DNA from: an uncultured Tenacibaculum sp.
GTDB taxonomy: Bacteria > Bacteroidota > Bacteroidia > Flavobacteriales > Flavobacteriaceae
Assembly: GCA_937922085.1 (NCBI GenBank)
Contig: CAKZVD010000038.1
Coordinates: forward strand, 22,674-86,673
Length of the DNA stretch: 64,000 nucleotides
Direction: 5' to 3'
The notes under the pieces are model-generated. The model worked only from the letters and a program-made list of their open reading frames with translations, did not search any database and had not been told where the DNA came from. Position numbers and translations under genes: made by a program. Numbering within the stretch: the stretch's first letter is position 1; each line of letters starts with the position of its first letter. Shown piece after piece: positions 27,789 to 34,578 of the stretch.

Positions 27789-28841
27789 TTAATTTAAAAT
27801 GAGACTATTTTCCGTAAATAAATTTTCGTATTCTTTAAGGTTTTTATTTGAGCTATAAGGAAACTCAGGATTAATTCCTTTTTGTAAAAATGTCTTCTGA
27901 GCTTCTTTAAAAATATCTTCTTTAATATTAATCTTTCTAATAAAACAATTATAAAGTAGTTCACTAATAATTGTTGCTCTAGAAATTCCAAAACTAATAA
28001 CACCTTTAGGATCTTCAGCAAAACTTAACCCTTTACCAATGCTTTTAGTAAACATTGGAGTTTTTGTTTTTAATGTTGATTTTAATTTTTTATGAACATC
28101 TAAGATTAAGGGCAATGCAAATGTAAATTGACTTTTATCAATATATAATACTCCTGCATCTGATCTTAAATAATTTTCAGGGCTTGATACTACTTTTGTT
28201 TTAAAATAAACTTGATTTGTATTTAATGTTTCGGTTATTAGTTTTATATATGGAGAAGCAGCAACAGGTGTGAGATTCCAATAAAATCGTGTCAATTGAT
28301 TTTCAAAATTGGCTATTTGTTCTTTATACATATTTCCGAATGCCATATAAAAAAACGGATTGATTTTTCTTATTTCTTTAGGTATTTTAACTAAGCAAGG
28401 AGCCTTTTTAATAAATGTTCCATTACTAGTTTTTACTTCTTCTTTTTTTACCCAATATTTTACAGTTCCCTTACTAACAATTATTTTGTTATTACTAATA
28501 TCTTCATCAATAATATTCCAGCCATCTTCCCATGTTCCTTTTCCACAATTATTCTTTGATAAGTTTAATAAAAAATCTTCTGAATTTATAACTTGTTTAG
28601 ATAATGGTATTGATTCATCACTTATTTTGTAGAGATTGTTATAGATGTCTGTTTTAAGAATTTCTTTAAACTTAGTAGCTTTAGAATCTTGTTTGTTAAT
28701 AAGTTCAACACCATGTTCGTTTTTGATTCTAATTTTAGATAAATCTCTGTGTATTCCATTAATAGAATAGCTATCTTCAGATAAAATAGTTATAGAATTA
28801 ATTACTTTTTTTATATTGTTGTGAAGCTTTTGTTCTATCAT
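27789..28841 (-). CDS. HopA1-domain protein (class V lanthipeptide/thioamitide-type lyase partner)
   Basis: This 350-aa protein carries a C-terminal T3SS-effector HopA1-family domain. Recognisable blocks are RFYWNLTPVAASPYIKLI, VYFKTKVVSSPENYLRSDAG with VLYID, and KGLSFAEDPKGVISFGISRA; it ends with an EFPYSSN segment. In actinobacterial RiPP clusters a HopA1 protein acts with an APH-fold kinase, the kinase phosphorylating Ser/Thr and the HopA1 protein eliminating phosphate (for example TvaD with TvaC of thioviridamide). Here it overlaps the kinase stop by four bases (ATGA), so the two are translationally coupled. There is no sign of type III secretion, so an effector role is unlikely. Confidence 0.82.
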   Translation of the reverse strand: MIEQKLHNNIKKVINSITILSEDSYSINGIHRDLSKIRIKNEHGVELINKQDSKATKFKEILKTDIYNNLYKISDESIPLSKQVINSEDFLLNLSKNNCGKGTWEDGWNIIDEDISNNKIIVSKGTVKYWVKKEEVKTSNGTFIKKAPCLVKIPKEIRKINPFFYMAFGNMYKEQIANFENQLTRFYWNLTPVAASPYIKLITETLNTNQVYFKTKVVSSPENYLRSDAGVLYIDKSQFTFALPLILDVHKKLKSTLKTKTPMFTKSIGKGLSFAEDPKGVISFGISRATIISELLYNCFIRKINIKEDIFKEAQKTFLQKGINPEFPYSSNKNLKEYENLFTENSLILN

Positions 28842-29950
28842 GATACTAAAATTGTATTGGTTAAACCAAATAGTTTTTTTCTAGAGGAATGTGAGCTTCT
28901 AATAATACTCTCACTCATTTTTAAAAGAACATTAGCAATAGAGGGTATAGTATCAAATTTTGAAGCAACCTCATAAGAGGTTTGTAATATTCTAAAACCA
29001 GCATAGTGCAATGCTTTTTCTAAAAGAGTTTCGGTTTTTTCTTCTGTTAAAGAAGCCGTTTTGCAGTAATTTATCCAAAAAATTTCTATGGCAGGATATA
29101 GTTTTTGAAAAGGAAATTTAGTACCTTTAATCATTTCATCTGGCGTTTTATTATCTGGCATTGTAATAACCCACCAAAAAATAAAATCATTAAAACAACC
29201 AGCTATATCCCAAGCAATGTCTCCAATTTGTGACATCTCCCAATCTACTAACTTTACTTCTGTAGATTCTTCTTTTTCTGGATTTAATAAAATAAAATTA
29301 TCAAGCTTTATATCTCCATGAATAATTGCATTCTTTTCCCATGTTTCTTCTATTTTATTAAGCATTAGTATAATATCTGATTGGGCTTGTAAGTGTTCAA
29401 TAAAATCGAGACCACCTTTGGCTAAATGAGCTAATTTATTCGGATGAGGTTGATGTAGTTTGAAAATAAAAGGTAAATCGTCGCTTAAAAAATCTGCTTT
29501 TGAATGATTTATAACATTTTGATCTGAAAAATGATGATGTATTTCAGCAAGTAAATTTCCAATAGTTCCAACGGTTTTTAGGGGGAAATTATGAATTCCT
29601 TTTTGTTGATAATATTTCCAAAGTGGTATTGCATTCTTATAAAAATCGATAATAAGAGTAAGTTCATTAATATTAGAGTATCGTAGTACTGGTAAATAAT
29701 CTTTTAAATTAATAAAAGACTCTTTAAAAAAGTTATAAAAAAGAATTTCTTTTTTTAACGTTTTAGCATTATCAGCGGTTAAGTCAGCTACCTGTTTTAT
29801 TAAATAGTTAGGCTCTAATCGTGTTGTAACTTGTATATTACGATTCCTTCTATTTATACTAGTAGTTTCAAAATCATCAAAAAGTAAATTATTTTTATCA
29901 ATTAAATGTTCAGCAAGTAATAATTCTTGAATGGTATCCAAAGTGTACAT
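28838..29950 (-). CDS. APH-fold phosphotransferase of the RiPP operon
   Basis: The 370-aa product has the aminoglycoside-phosphotransferase/choline-kinase fold. The catalytic loop is IHGDIKLDN (His211, Asp213, Asn218), and the metal-binding segment VDWEMSQIGDIAWDIAG is the DFG equivalent. In class V lanthipeptide and thioamitide clusters this kinase phosphorylates Ser/Thr of the precursor before HopA1-dependent elimination. Here it is the first enzyme gene after the precursor, separated from it by a hairpin. An antibiotic-resistance role is unlikely given the operon. Confidence 0.83.
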   Translation of the reverse strand: MYTLDTIQELLLAEHLIDKNNLLFDDFETTSINRRNRNIQVTTRLEPNYLIKQVADLTADNAKTLKKEILFYNFFKESFINLKDYLPVLRYSNINELTLIIDFYKNAIPLWKYYQQKGIHNFPLKTVGTIGNLLAEIHHHFSDQNVINHSKADFLSDDLPFIFKLHQPHPNKLAHLAKGGLDFIEHLQAQSDIILMLNKIEETWEKNAIIHGDIKLDNFILLNPEKEESTEVKLVDWEMSQIGDIAWDIAGCFNDFIFWWVITMPDNKTPDEMIKGTKFPFQKLYPAIEIFWINYCKTASLTEEKTETLLEKALHYAGFRILQTSYEVASKFDTIPSIANVLLKMSESIIRSSHSSRKKLFGLTNTILVS

Positions 29951-29975
29951 AGTAGTAGTGTGTTATTTTAGGTAA

Positions 29976-29998
29976 AAGGGCAATTAAAAATTGCCCTT
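29976..29998 (-). terminator. Hairpin between RiPP precursor and modification genes
   Basis: Perfect arms AAGGGCAATT and AATTGCCCTT enclose a three-base loop. On the minus strand only a short T-run follows, so it looks like a leaky terminator or 3' stabiliser. It would give more precursor mRNA than enzyme mRNA. Confidence 0.6.
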
Positions 29999-30019
29999 AA
30001 ATTTTATTGCATTTAACAA

Positions 30020-30346
30020 TTATGTTGAACAACCTGTAGTAGCAAGTACAATCCAACAGCAATCTTTTTCAGATGCAGCATTGTCTTTAAAAGCACTAAC
30101 TGAATCTGTAGCTGTATCAGTTGAACAACCAGTAGTTGCTAATACAATCCAACAACAGTCTTCAGCTACACTAGCTTTAGCCTTTAAAGCATTGTCAACA
30201 GTAACTTCAGTTGAACAACCAGTAGTAGCAGCAATAATCCAACAGCAATCTGAAGGAGTTGTAGCGGAAATTTTTGAAGTTGCAGTATCAGTTGAACAAC
30301 CAGTAGTTGCTAATACAATCCAACAACAATCATTTGATTTACCCAT
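30020..30346 (-). CDS. Four-core RiPP (lanthipeptide-like) precursor peptide
   Basis: This 108-aa peptide starts MGKSN and then has four copies of a 14-residue unit at residues 6-19, 33-46, 63-76 and 95-108. Three copies read DCCWIVLATTGCST; the second is DCCWIIAATTGCST. Linkers are 13, 16 and 18 residues, rich in Thr, Ser, Ala, Asp and Lys, and the last unit ends the protein. Each unit has three Cys and four Ser/Thr, so dehydration and thioether formation are possible. There is no long leader and no GG cleavage motif. It is the first gene of an operon with kinase, HopA1 and LanC enzymes. Recognition by linkers is inferred. No known precursor family was recognised. Confidence 0.85.
   Translation of the reverse strand: MGKSNDCCWIVLATTGCSTDTATSKISATTPSDCCWIIAATTGCSTEVTVDNALKAKASVAEDCCWIVLATTGCSTDTATDSVSAFKDNAASEKDCCWIVLATTGCST
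30023..30331 (-). repeat. Four 42-bp core repeats inside the precursor gene
   Basis: Copies lie at 30290-30331, 30209-30250, 30119-30160 and 30023-30064, with periods of 81, 90 and 96 bases. Copies 1 and 3 differ by one base in 42 (a silent Asp codon change), while copies 2 and 4 carry more silent changes. This points to a recent duplication or gene conversion with purifying selection on the peptide. Confidence 0.9.
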
Positions 30347-31075
30347 AATAATTTAGTTTAATTGGTTATGCTTACTCTTTTAAGGATTTTCAGCAAATTC
30401 CTAACTTCGAAGTATTTAGAGATAAAATTAGAGTAATAAATAAAAGAGAATACAATTAATCCCTTGAACGTTAGTAGTTAAGTCACAAGCGTTAATAGTA
30501 TTATGAAAAGAAAGCCTTGAGTGAATTTGTAGAAAACAATTATAGTATATAGATGCGGAATTAATATTTGGAAATCAATATAATATGTTCATTCCAATTA
30601 GTATAATATTAATTCATTATTCTCATTTTTAGATAAAAAGTTACAATTTTTTAGCATCTCCAAAGAGTATAATAGACCAAGGCGTGCCTTGAAATTAAAA
30701 CTTATTTCTAATTTAATGCCTCGTGGACTTACCTCGAGGTAGTTTACTGTAGTATTTTAGTAACGTAAAAAAAACATGTTTAGTTTATGAAAAGAGTTTT
30801 ACGTAAAAGTTCATAGATATTCAGAATATCACAGGAAATCAAATTATAATAATTCCAATATAAAATTAAATAATAATAGAACTTTTGGTGTCAAAAAAAA
30901 CTCTGTACTTTTAAGTGTACAGAGTGATTTAGTTTAGTTAAAAATATCAAAAAAAACATTTTATACTATTTTCAAGGGTAAAAATGGTGTTGCTACATTT
31001 TTTGAAATGATAACTTAATATTATTGAGTTTAAGATAGCAAAACTGGATCTAAAATTTTTATCATAGAATTGATA
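30347..31075. other. 729-bp intergenic region upstream of the RiPP operon
   Basis: No convincing gene was found. From right to left it holds the terminator of the FAD reductase gene (30893-30924), then about 550 bases of AT-rich DNA before the precursor ATG. A GC-richer island at about 30678-30740 contains a near-palindrome CAAGGCGTGCCTTG and a CCTCG/CGAGG inverted repeat. No exact TAnnTTTG box was seen on the minus strand; TACTCTTTG at 30661-30669 is a near match with one extra spacer base. The long leader could hold regulation of the RiPP operon or remnants of an inserted element. Confidence 0.5.
30893..30924 (-). terminator. Terminator of the FAD-dependent reductase gene
   Basis: CTCTGTAC and GTACAGAG arms, followed on the minus strand by eight T. 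It separates the reductase transcript from the RiPP operon. Confidence 0.8.
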
Positions 31076-32215
31076 TTAAAAAACCAACTCTTTAATTTTT
31101 TTTGTAATAGCTTGTTTAATGTCTTTAGGGTACGATCTTTCTCCATGAAAAATATCAGCCATAGCTTCACTAAATCGTTGTCCGTATTTTTTAAGCATCA
31201 CATTACGAATTGTTTTTTGTTCGTAAAACCACTTGGCTAACCATAAACCTGTTTTTATTTCAGGAAGTAATTTTGCCTCTAATTTTTCTAAATACAATTC
31301 TTTTGCTTTTTCTAAATGCAAGTTACTTTCACTAATAGCCTCGGCAACCAAAACCCCGCTATAAATAGCATTAGAAATACCTTCTGCCGTAATAGGATCT
31401 GCAAAACCAGCAGCATCACCAATTAAAAAAACATTATTTTTTACAAAACCGTCAGTTCTTGGAGCAATAGGTATTTGAAATCCGTGTTGTGATTCTTTTA
31501 AAATAGTGGTTATACCAATAGTTTTTAAATATTCTTGGTAATATTTTTTTAAGTTAATTTTAGCTTTTTTTGTAGAAGCTACACCAACAGAAAGGTGATT
31601 CTTTTTAGGAAAATTCCAAGCATATCCGTAAGGAATAGCATCAATATCAAAACGAACTTCATCTTTTAAACGGTTAAAGTCTTCTTCAGGTACTTCTACT
31701 TCATACTCTAAAGCAGGAATTAACTTTCTAGTTTCTTTGTCCCAACCAGCCATTTTAGCAGTTGGACTTAAAGCTCCATCTGCAGCAATTACAAAACTAG
31801 CAGATATTTCAGTTTCAGAAGTAGTTAAATATGCTTTTTTATCTTTAAATGTAATAGCAGTAAGCTTGTTGTTTTCTAGTAAAGTAACTCCTAATTTCTT
31901 AGCTTCTTCAACAATTAAGTTATCAAAAGAGTCACGCATAATCATGGTAATGGTAGGATCTTTTCTAACTGTTTGGAAATGTAGTTTTTTACCTAAAAAA
32001 ATATCAACAGTATTAAACTCTCTTTCTATAACATTACTAATATCAAAAGGCATATTTTTTCTTCCTCTAAAAACGAAGCCACCACCACATGTTTTATAAC
32101 GTGGTAGTTTTTCTTTCTCTATAATAACAGTTGAAATTCCTTTTTTAGCTAAATGAAATGCTGTAGAGGCTCCAGAAGGACCGCTACCAATAATAGCAAC
32201 ATCAAAATGTTTCAT
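31076..32215 (-). CDS. Geranylgeranyl-reductase-family FAD-dependent oxidoreductase
   Basis: The 379-aa flavoprotein has an N-terminal dinucleotide-binding motif IIGSGPSGASTAFHLA, the CGGG segment near residue 43 (KTCGGGFVFRG), and the second FAD motif FLIGDAAGFADPITAEGI near 275. Such enzymes reduce isoprenoid double bonds or act as related monooxygenase-like reductases. The substrate here is unknown. It has its own terminator, so it is probably not part of the RiPP operon despite reading in the same direction. Confidence 0.85.
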   Translation of the reverse strand: MKHFDVAIIGSGPSGASTAFHLAKKGISTVIIEKEKLPRYKTCGGGFVFRGRKNMPFDISNVIEREFNTVDIFLGKKLHFQTVRKDPTITMIMRDSFDNLIVEEAKKLGVTLLENNKLTAITFKDKKAYLTTSETEISASFVIAADGALSPTAKMAGWDKETRKLIPALEYEVEVPEEDFNRLKDEVRFDIDAIPYGYAWNFPKKNHLSVGVASTKKAKINLKKYYQEYLKTIGITTILKESQHGFQIPIAPRTDGFVKNNVFLIGDAAGFADPITAEGISNAIYSGVLVAEAISESNLHLEKAKELYLEKLEAKLLPEIKTGLWLAKWFYEQKTIRNVMLKKYGQRFSEAMADIFHGERSYPKDIKQAITKKIKELVF

Positions 32216-32379
32216 ATAAATAGGTAGTTGTTTAGTTAATTGTTTGTGAATATAAGAAATAATAGGTTAAAAGATTCATGTTATGTTTAGATTTGAGGAC
32301 AAAAACTAATAGTAAATATTTTTATTTTTTTTGAAATTAAAACATAAAAAAGGACTGTTTCTTAGTTAATATGTTCTGT

Positions 32380-33222
32380 TTAATTGATTGCTTTTTGAGT
32401 GTTATAACTCAAGATTTGATTTTCAATAATTTGAATTACTTTTTTAGACCAAAGCATTTTAAAATGTCCAGTTCCTTCTATTTCTATAAGGCTAGAATTT
32501 TTAAAGAAAGAATTTACTGTTTTTGATTTTTCTATAGGAACTACTTTATCAAATTTATCGTGAATAAAAGTTAAACTTTTAATTTCTATATTTTTAATAA
32601 CATCCTTAACTTTATGAGTCATTGGATTGTATTTTGTGGTTGTTTTTTTTATTTTTTTGATAAGTAATTTTGTTGATTTTTTAGTCAAACCAAATTGAAG
32701 AACAGCAAGGCCTATAAATTCCGAAAATTTACTAGGAGTTGTTAAAGCAATCATTTGCTTTGCTTTGTATTTTAAAGAGTCCATAGCAGTAAAAGTAAGA
32801 ACCGATCCCATAGAGTGTGTTAAAATTAAATCGTATTCTTCTTTTTGTAAAAAATATTTTACTAAGTCAGACATTTCAAAGAAGCTTGTTTTTTTCTTTG
32901 TACTATCACCATGACAAGGTCCATCAAAGCTAATAACTTCATATCCGTTTTTTGTTAATTCAGGAATAATAGCGCCAAAATTGGAAGCTCTTCCTCCCCA
33001 TCCATGAACGAGTAGTGCTTTTTTGTTCCCATTTCCCCATTTAAAGGTTTTAATTTTAAACTTTTTAAATTGAATGGTAGAGTTTTTAGCTGTTTCTAAT
33101 ATTGATTTTTCAAATGCTCTTATTTTTCTGTTTTTAGGTTTAGAAATAAAGTTAAAAGCTATTTGAGCAGAGATTTTTGGAGATATCTTCTGCAAAAGAT
33201 GAAATGTTTTTTTTAGATCCAT
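32380..33222 (-). CDS. Alpha/beta hydrolase
   Basis: This 280-aa protein has the LLVHGWGGRASNFG oxyanion region (about residue 70), the nucleophile motif THSMGSV (Ser near 138), the acidic residue in HDKFDKVVP and a final His in GTGHFKML. The N-terminal 50 residues are basic and helical. The substrate is unknown. A perfect palindrome lies 54-67 bases upstream of its ATG, and a Crp/Fnr regulator gene is about 0.7 kb away. Confidence 0.82.
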   Translation of the reverse strand: MDLKKTFHLLQKISPKISAQIAFNFISKPKNRKIRAFEKSILETAKNSTIQFKKFKIKTFKWGNGNKKALLVHGWGGRASNFGAIIPELTKNGYEVISFDGPCHGDSTKKKTSFFEMSDLVKYFLQKEEYDLILTHSMGSVLTFTAMDSLKYKAKQMIALTTPSKFSEFIGLAVLQFGLTKKSTKLLIKKIKKTTTKYNPMTHKVKDVIKNIEIKSLTFIHDKFDKVVPIEKSKTVNSFFKNSSLIEIEGTGHFKMLWSKKVIQIIENQILSYNTQKAIN

Positions 33223-33342
33223 TTTGTAGATTATTAATAATCTTACAAAACTCTATGATTTTGATTTTTTTACACGACACATTTGTGTCATATTAGAAAG
33301 AAGTATCATTTAAATTAGAATACAAAAGATGAAATGTTTTTT
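33193..33342. repeat. Short direct repeat around the hydrolase start
   Basis: The 20-base sequence CAAAAGATGAAATGTTTTTT occurs at 33193-33212, inside the N-terminal coding region of the hydrolase, and at 33323-33342 in the intergenic gap. It probably reflects a small local duplication. Confidence 0.5.
33276..33289 (-). promoter_or_regulatory. Candidate operator palindrome, site 2
   Basis: GACACATTTGTGTC has six-base perfect arms around TT. It lies upstream of the hydrolase gene and shares the core ACACATTTGTG with the site at 16305-16319. A Crp/Fnr-family regulator encoded nearby is a candidate binder, unproven. Confidence 0.35.
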
Positions 33343-33348
33343 AAGAAT

Positions 33349-33921
33349 TTATTTTATCTCAAATTCTTTTACAATAGAGCCAATAGGTATCGCTTTAATT
33401 TTTTCATCTTGTAATAGAAACAAAATGCCTTGTGTTTTTCCAATAACAATTCCTTTTACTGTTTCATTGTCGCTATATTTTAGAGTTATAGGAGCACTTT
33501 TTTTTATAAGCTTCATTGTGTGTTTTCCATAATTATTAGCAGCAAGGTATAAGTATGAAATTGTTAAAATAACGAAAGAATAATATCTGGTATTATTAAA
33601 CGATTTTTTTTTATTCCAACCAAAACTTAATTTAGAATATGTTTTTGGGAACTTTTTTTCTAATATTATATCTATTTTAATTAAAATTGCAATTAACCCT
33701 ATTGTAATTATAGAAAAAAACACTATTTTAAAATCGGAAAAAGGAGCGATTAAAAAATCAAAAACATCTGCATAATCAAAAATATTAATTCCAAATTGTG
33801 AATATTTTTGATAAGTGAAAAGCATACCAATTGCAACAATAAAGAGATAAGCAATGGTAATTATGGTTTGTATCTCTTTTATAATAAGCTCATAGGCATC
33901 TTTAATAATTCCTTCTTTCAT
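33349..33921 (-). CDS. Hypothetical multi-pass membrane protein
   Basis: The 190-aa product is not recognised. It has three hydrophobic segments (about 17-36, 55-76 and 111-130) and a soluble C-terminus (SDNETVKGIVIGKTQGILFL) that resembles a small beta domain. It lies downstream of the Crp/Fnr gene in the same orientation with an 18-base gap, so it may be co-transcribed. Confidence 0.6.
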   Translation of the reverse strand: MKEGIIKDAYELIIKEIQTIITIAYLFIVAIGMLFTYQKYSQFGINIFDYADVFDFLIAPFSDFKIVFFSIITIGLIAILIKIDIILEKKFPKTYSKLSFGWNKKKSFNNTRYYSFVILTISYLYLAANNYGKHTMKLIKKSAPITLKYSDNETVKGIVIGKTQGILFLLQDEKIKAIPIGSIVKEFEIK

Positions 33922-33939
33922 TTGTTGATATGATTCTGT

Positions 33940-34545
33940 TTATAATACTATTATTTTTTTTCTAATTCTGGTTAAAGTTTGACGTTTAATACCTAAAAAA
34001 GAAGAAAGATGTGTAAGAGAGATACGATTTAAAATATCTTTGTTCTTCGATATAAAGTTGAGATATCTTTGCTCAGCATTTTCAAACAAAAAACTTTCAA
34101 TTCTGTTTTGCCTTTTTATTAAATGTCTTTCAGCAATTAATCTACCATATTTTTCGAAATTTTTATACTTAGCATAACATTCTTGAATTAAAGTAAATGG
34201 AACATTAACTAATAAACTAGATTCTAAAGTTTCAATATGATATTTTGAGGGAGCTTGATTAATAAAGGCGCTGTAATCTGTAGCATGACTATTTTCTTTT
34301 GCAAAAGCAATGGTTATTTCTTCTCCTTTATCATTAATATAGAAAACACGTAGTAACCCTTTAAAAACAAAAACTAAATTTTCTTGAACCTTACCAGCCA
34401 TTAAAAAGAGTTTCTTTGTATCTAATTTTGTAACCGTAATTTTACTAGTAATAAAATTTATTTCTTCAGGTTTAAAACCAGGGAAAACATTGTATAAAGC
34501 CTTTGAATAAGCAATTATAGGATTCGTTATACTATCTGTTATCAT
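33940..34545 (-). CDS. Crp/Fnr-family transcriptional regulator
   Basis: This 201-aa regulator has an N-terminal cyclic-nucleotide-binding-like beta-roll (about 25-125, with FVFKGLLRVFYINDKGEEIT) and a C-terminal helix-turn-helix (LTHLSSFLGIKRQTLTRIRK). It lacks the FNR cysteine cluster, so an iron-sulfur oxygen sensor is unlikely; the effector is unknown. Many Flavobacteriaceae encode several such paralogues. Confidence 0.88.
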   Translation of the reverse strand: MITDSITNPIIAYSKALYNVFPGFKPEEINFITSKITVTKLDTKKLFLMAGKVQENLVFVFKGLLRVFYINDKGEEITIAFAKENSHATDYSAFINQAPSKYHIETLESSLLVNVPFTLIQECYAKYKNFEKYGRLIAERHLIKRQNRIESFLFENAEQRYLNFISKNKDILNRISLTHLSSFLGIKRQTLTRIRKKIIVL

Positions 34546-34578
34546 TTATTGTATGTATTAATACAAAAACGAATATAA

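Noticed and set aside
27789..28841. Type III secretion effector
   Set aside because: HopA1 domains occur widely in RiPP clusters, and there is no secretion system or effector signal here.
28838..29950. Aminoglycoside resistance gene
   Set aside because: The APH fold is real, but operon position between precursor and HopA1 gene fits a RiPP kinase much better.
30023..30331. CRISPR-like array
   Set aside because: Four 42-base repeats with unequal spacing lie inside a continuous reading frame, differ by silent changes, and no cas genes are present.
29991..30356. Plus-strand open frame with repeated VEQPVV and IQQQS segments
   Set aside because: It is the antisense shadow of the precursor repeats. 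The minus-strand frame has an ATG, Cys-rich units, the same direction as the modification genes and 3' hairpin; the plus frame has none of these.
30678..30740. Insertion-sequence remnant upstream of the RiPP operon
   Set aside because: The palindromic GC-richer island suggested this, but no transposase fragment, paired terminal repeats or target duplication could be identified by eye.
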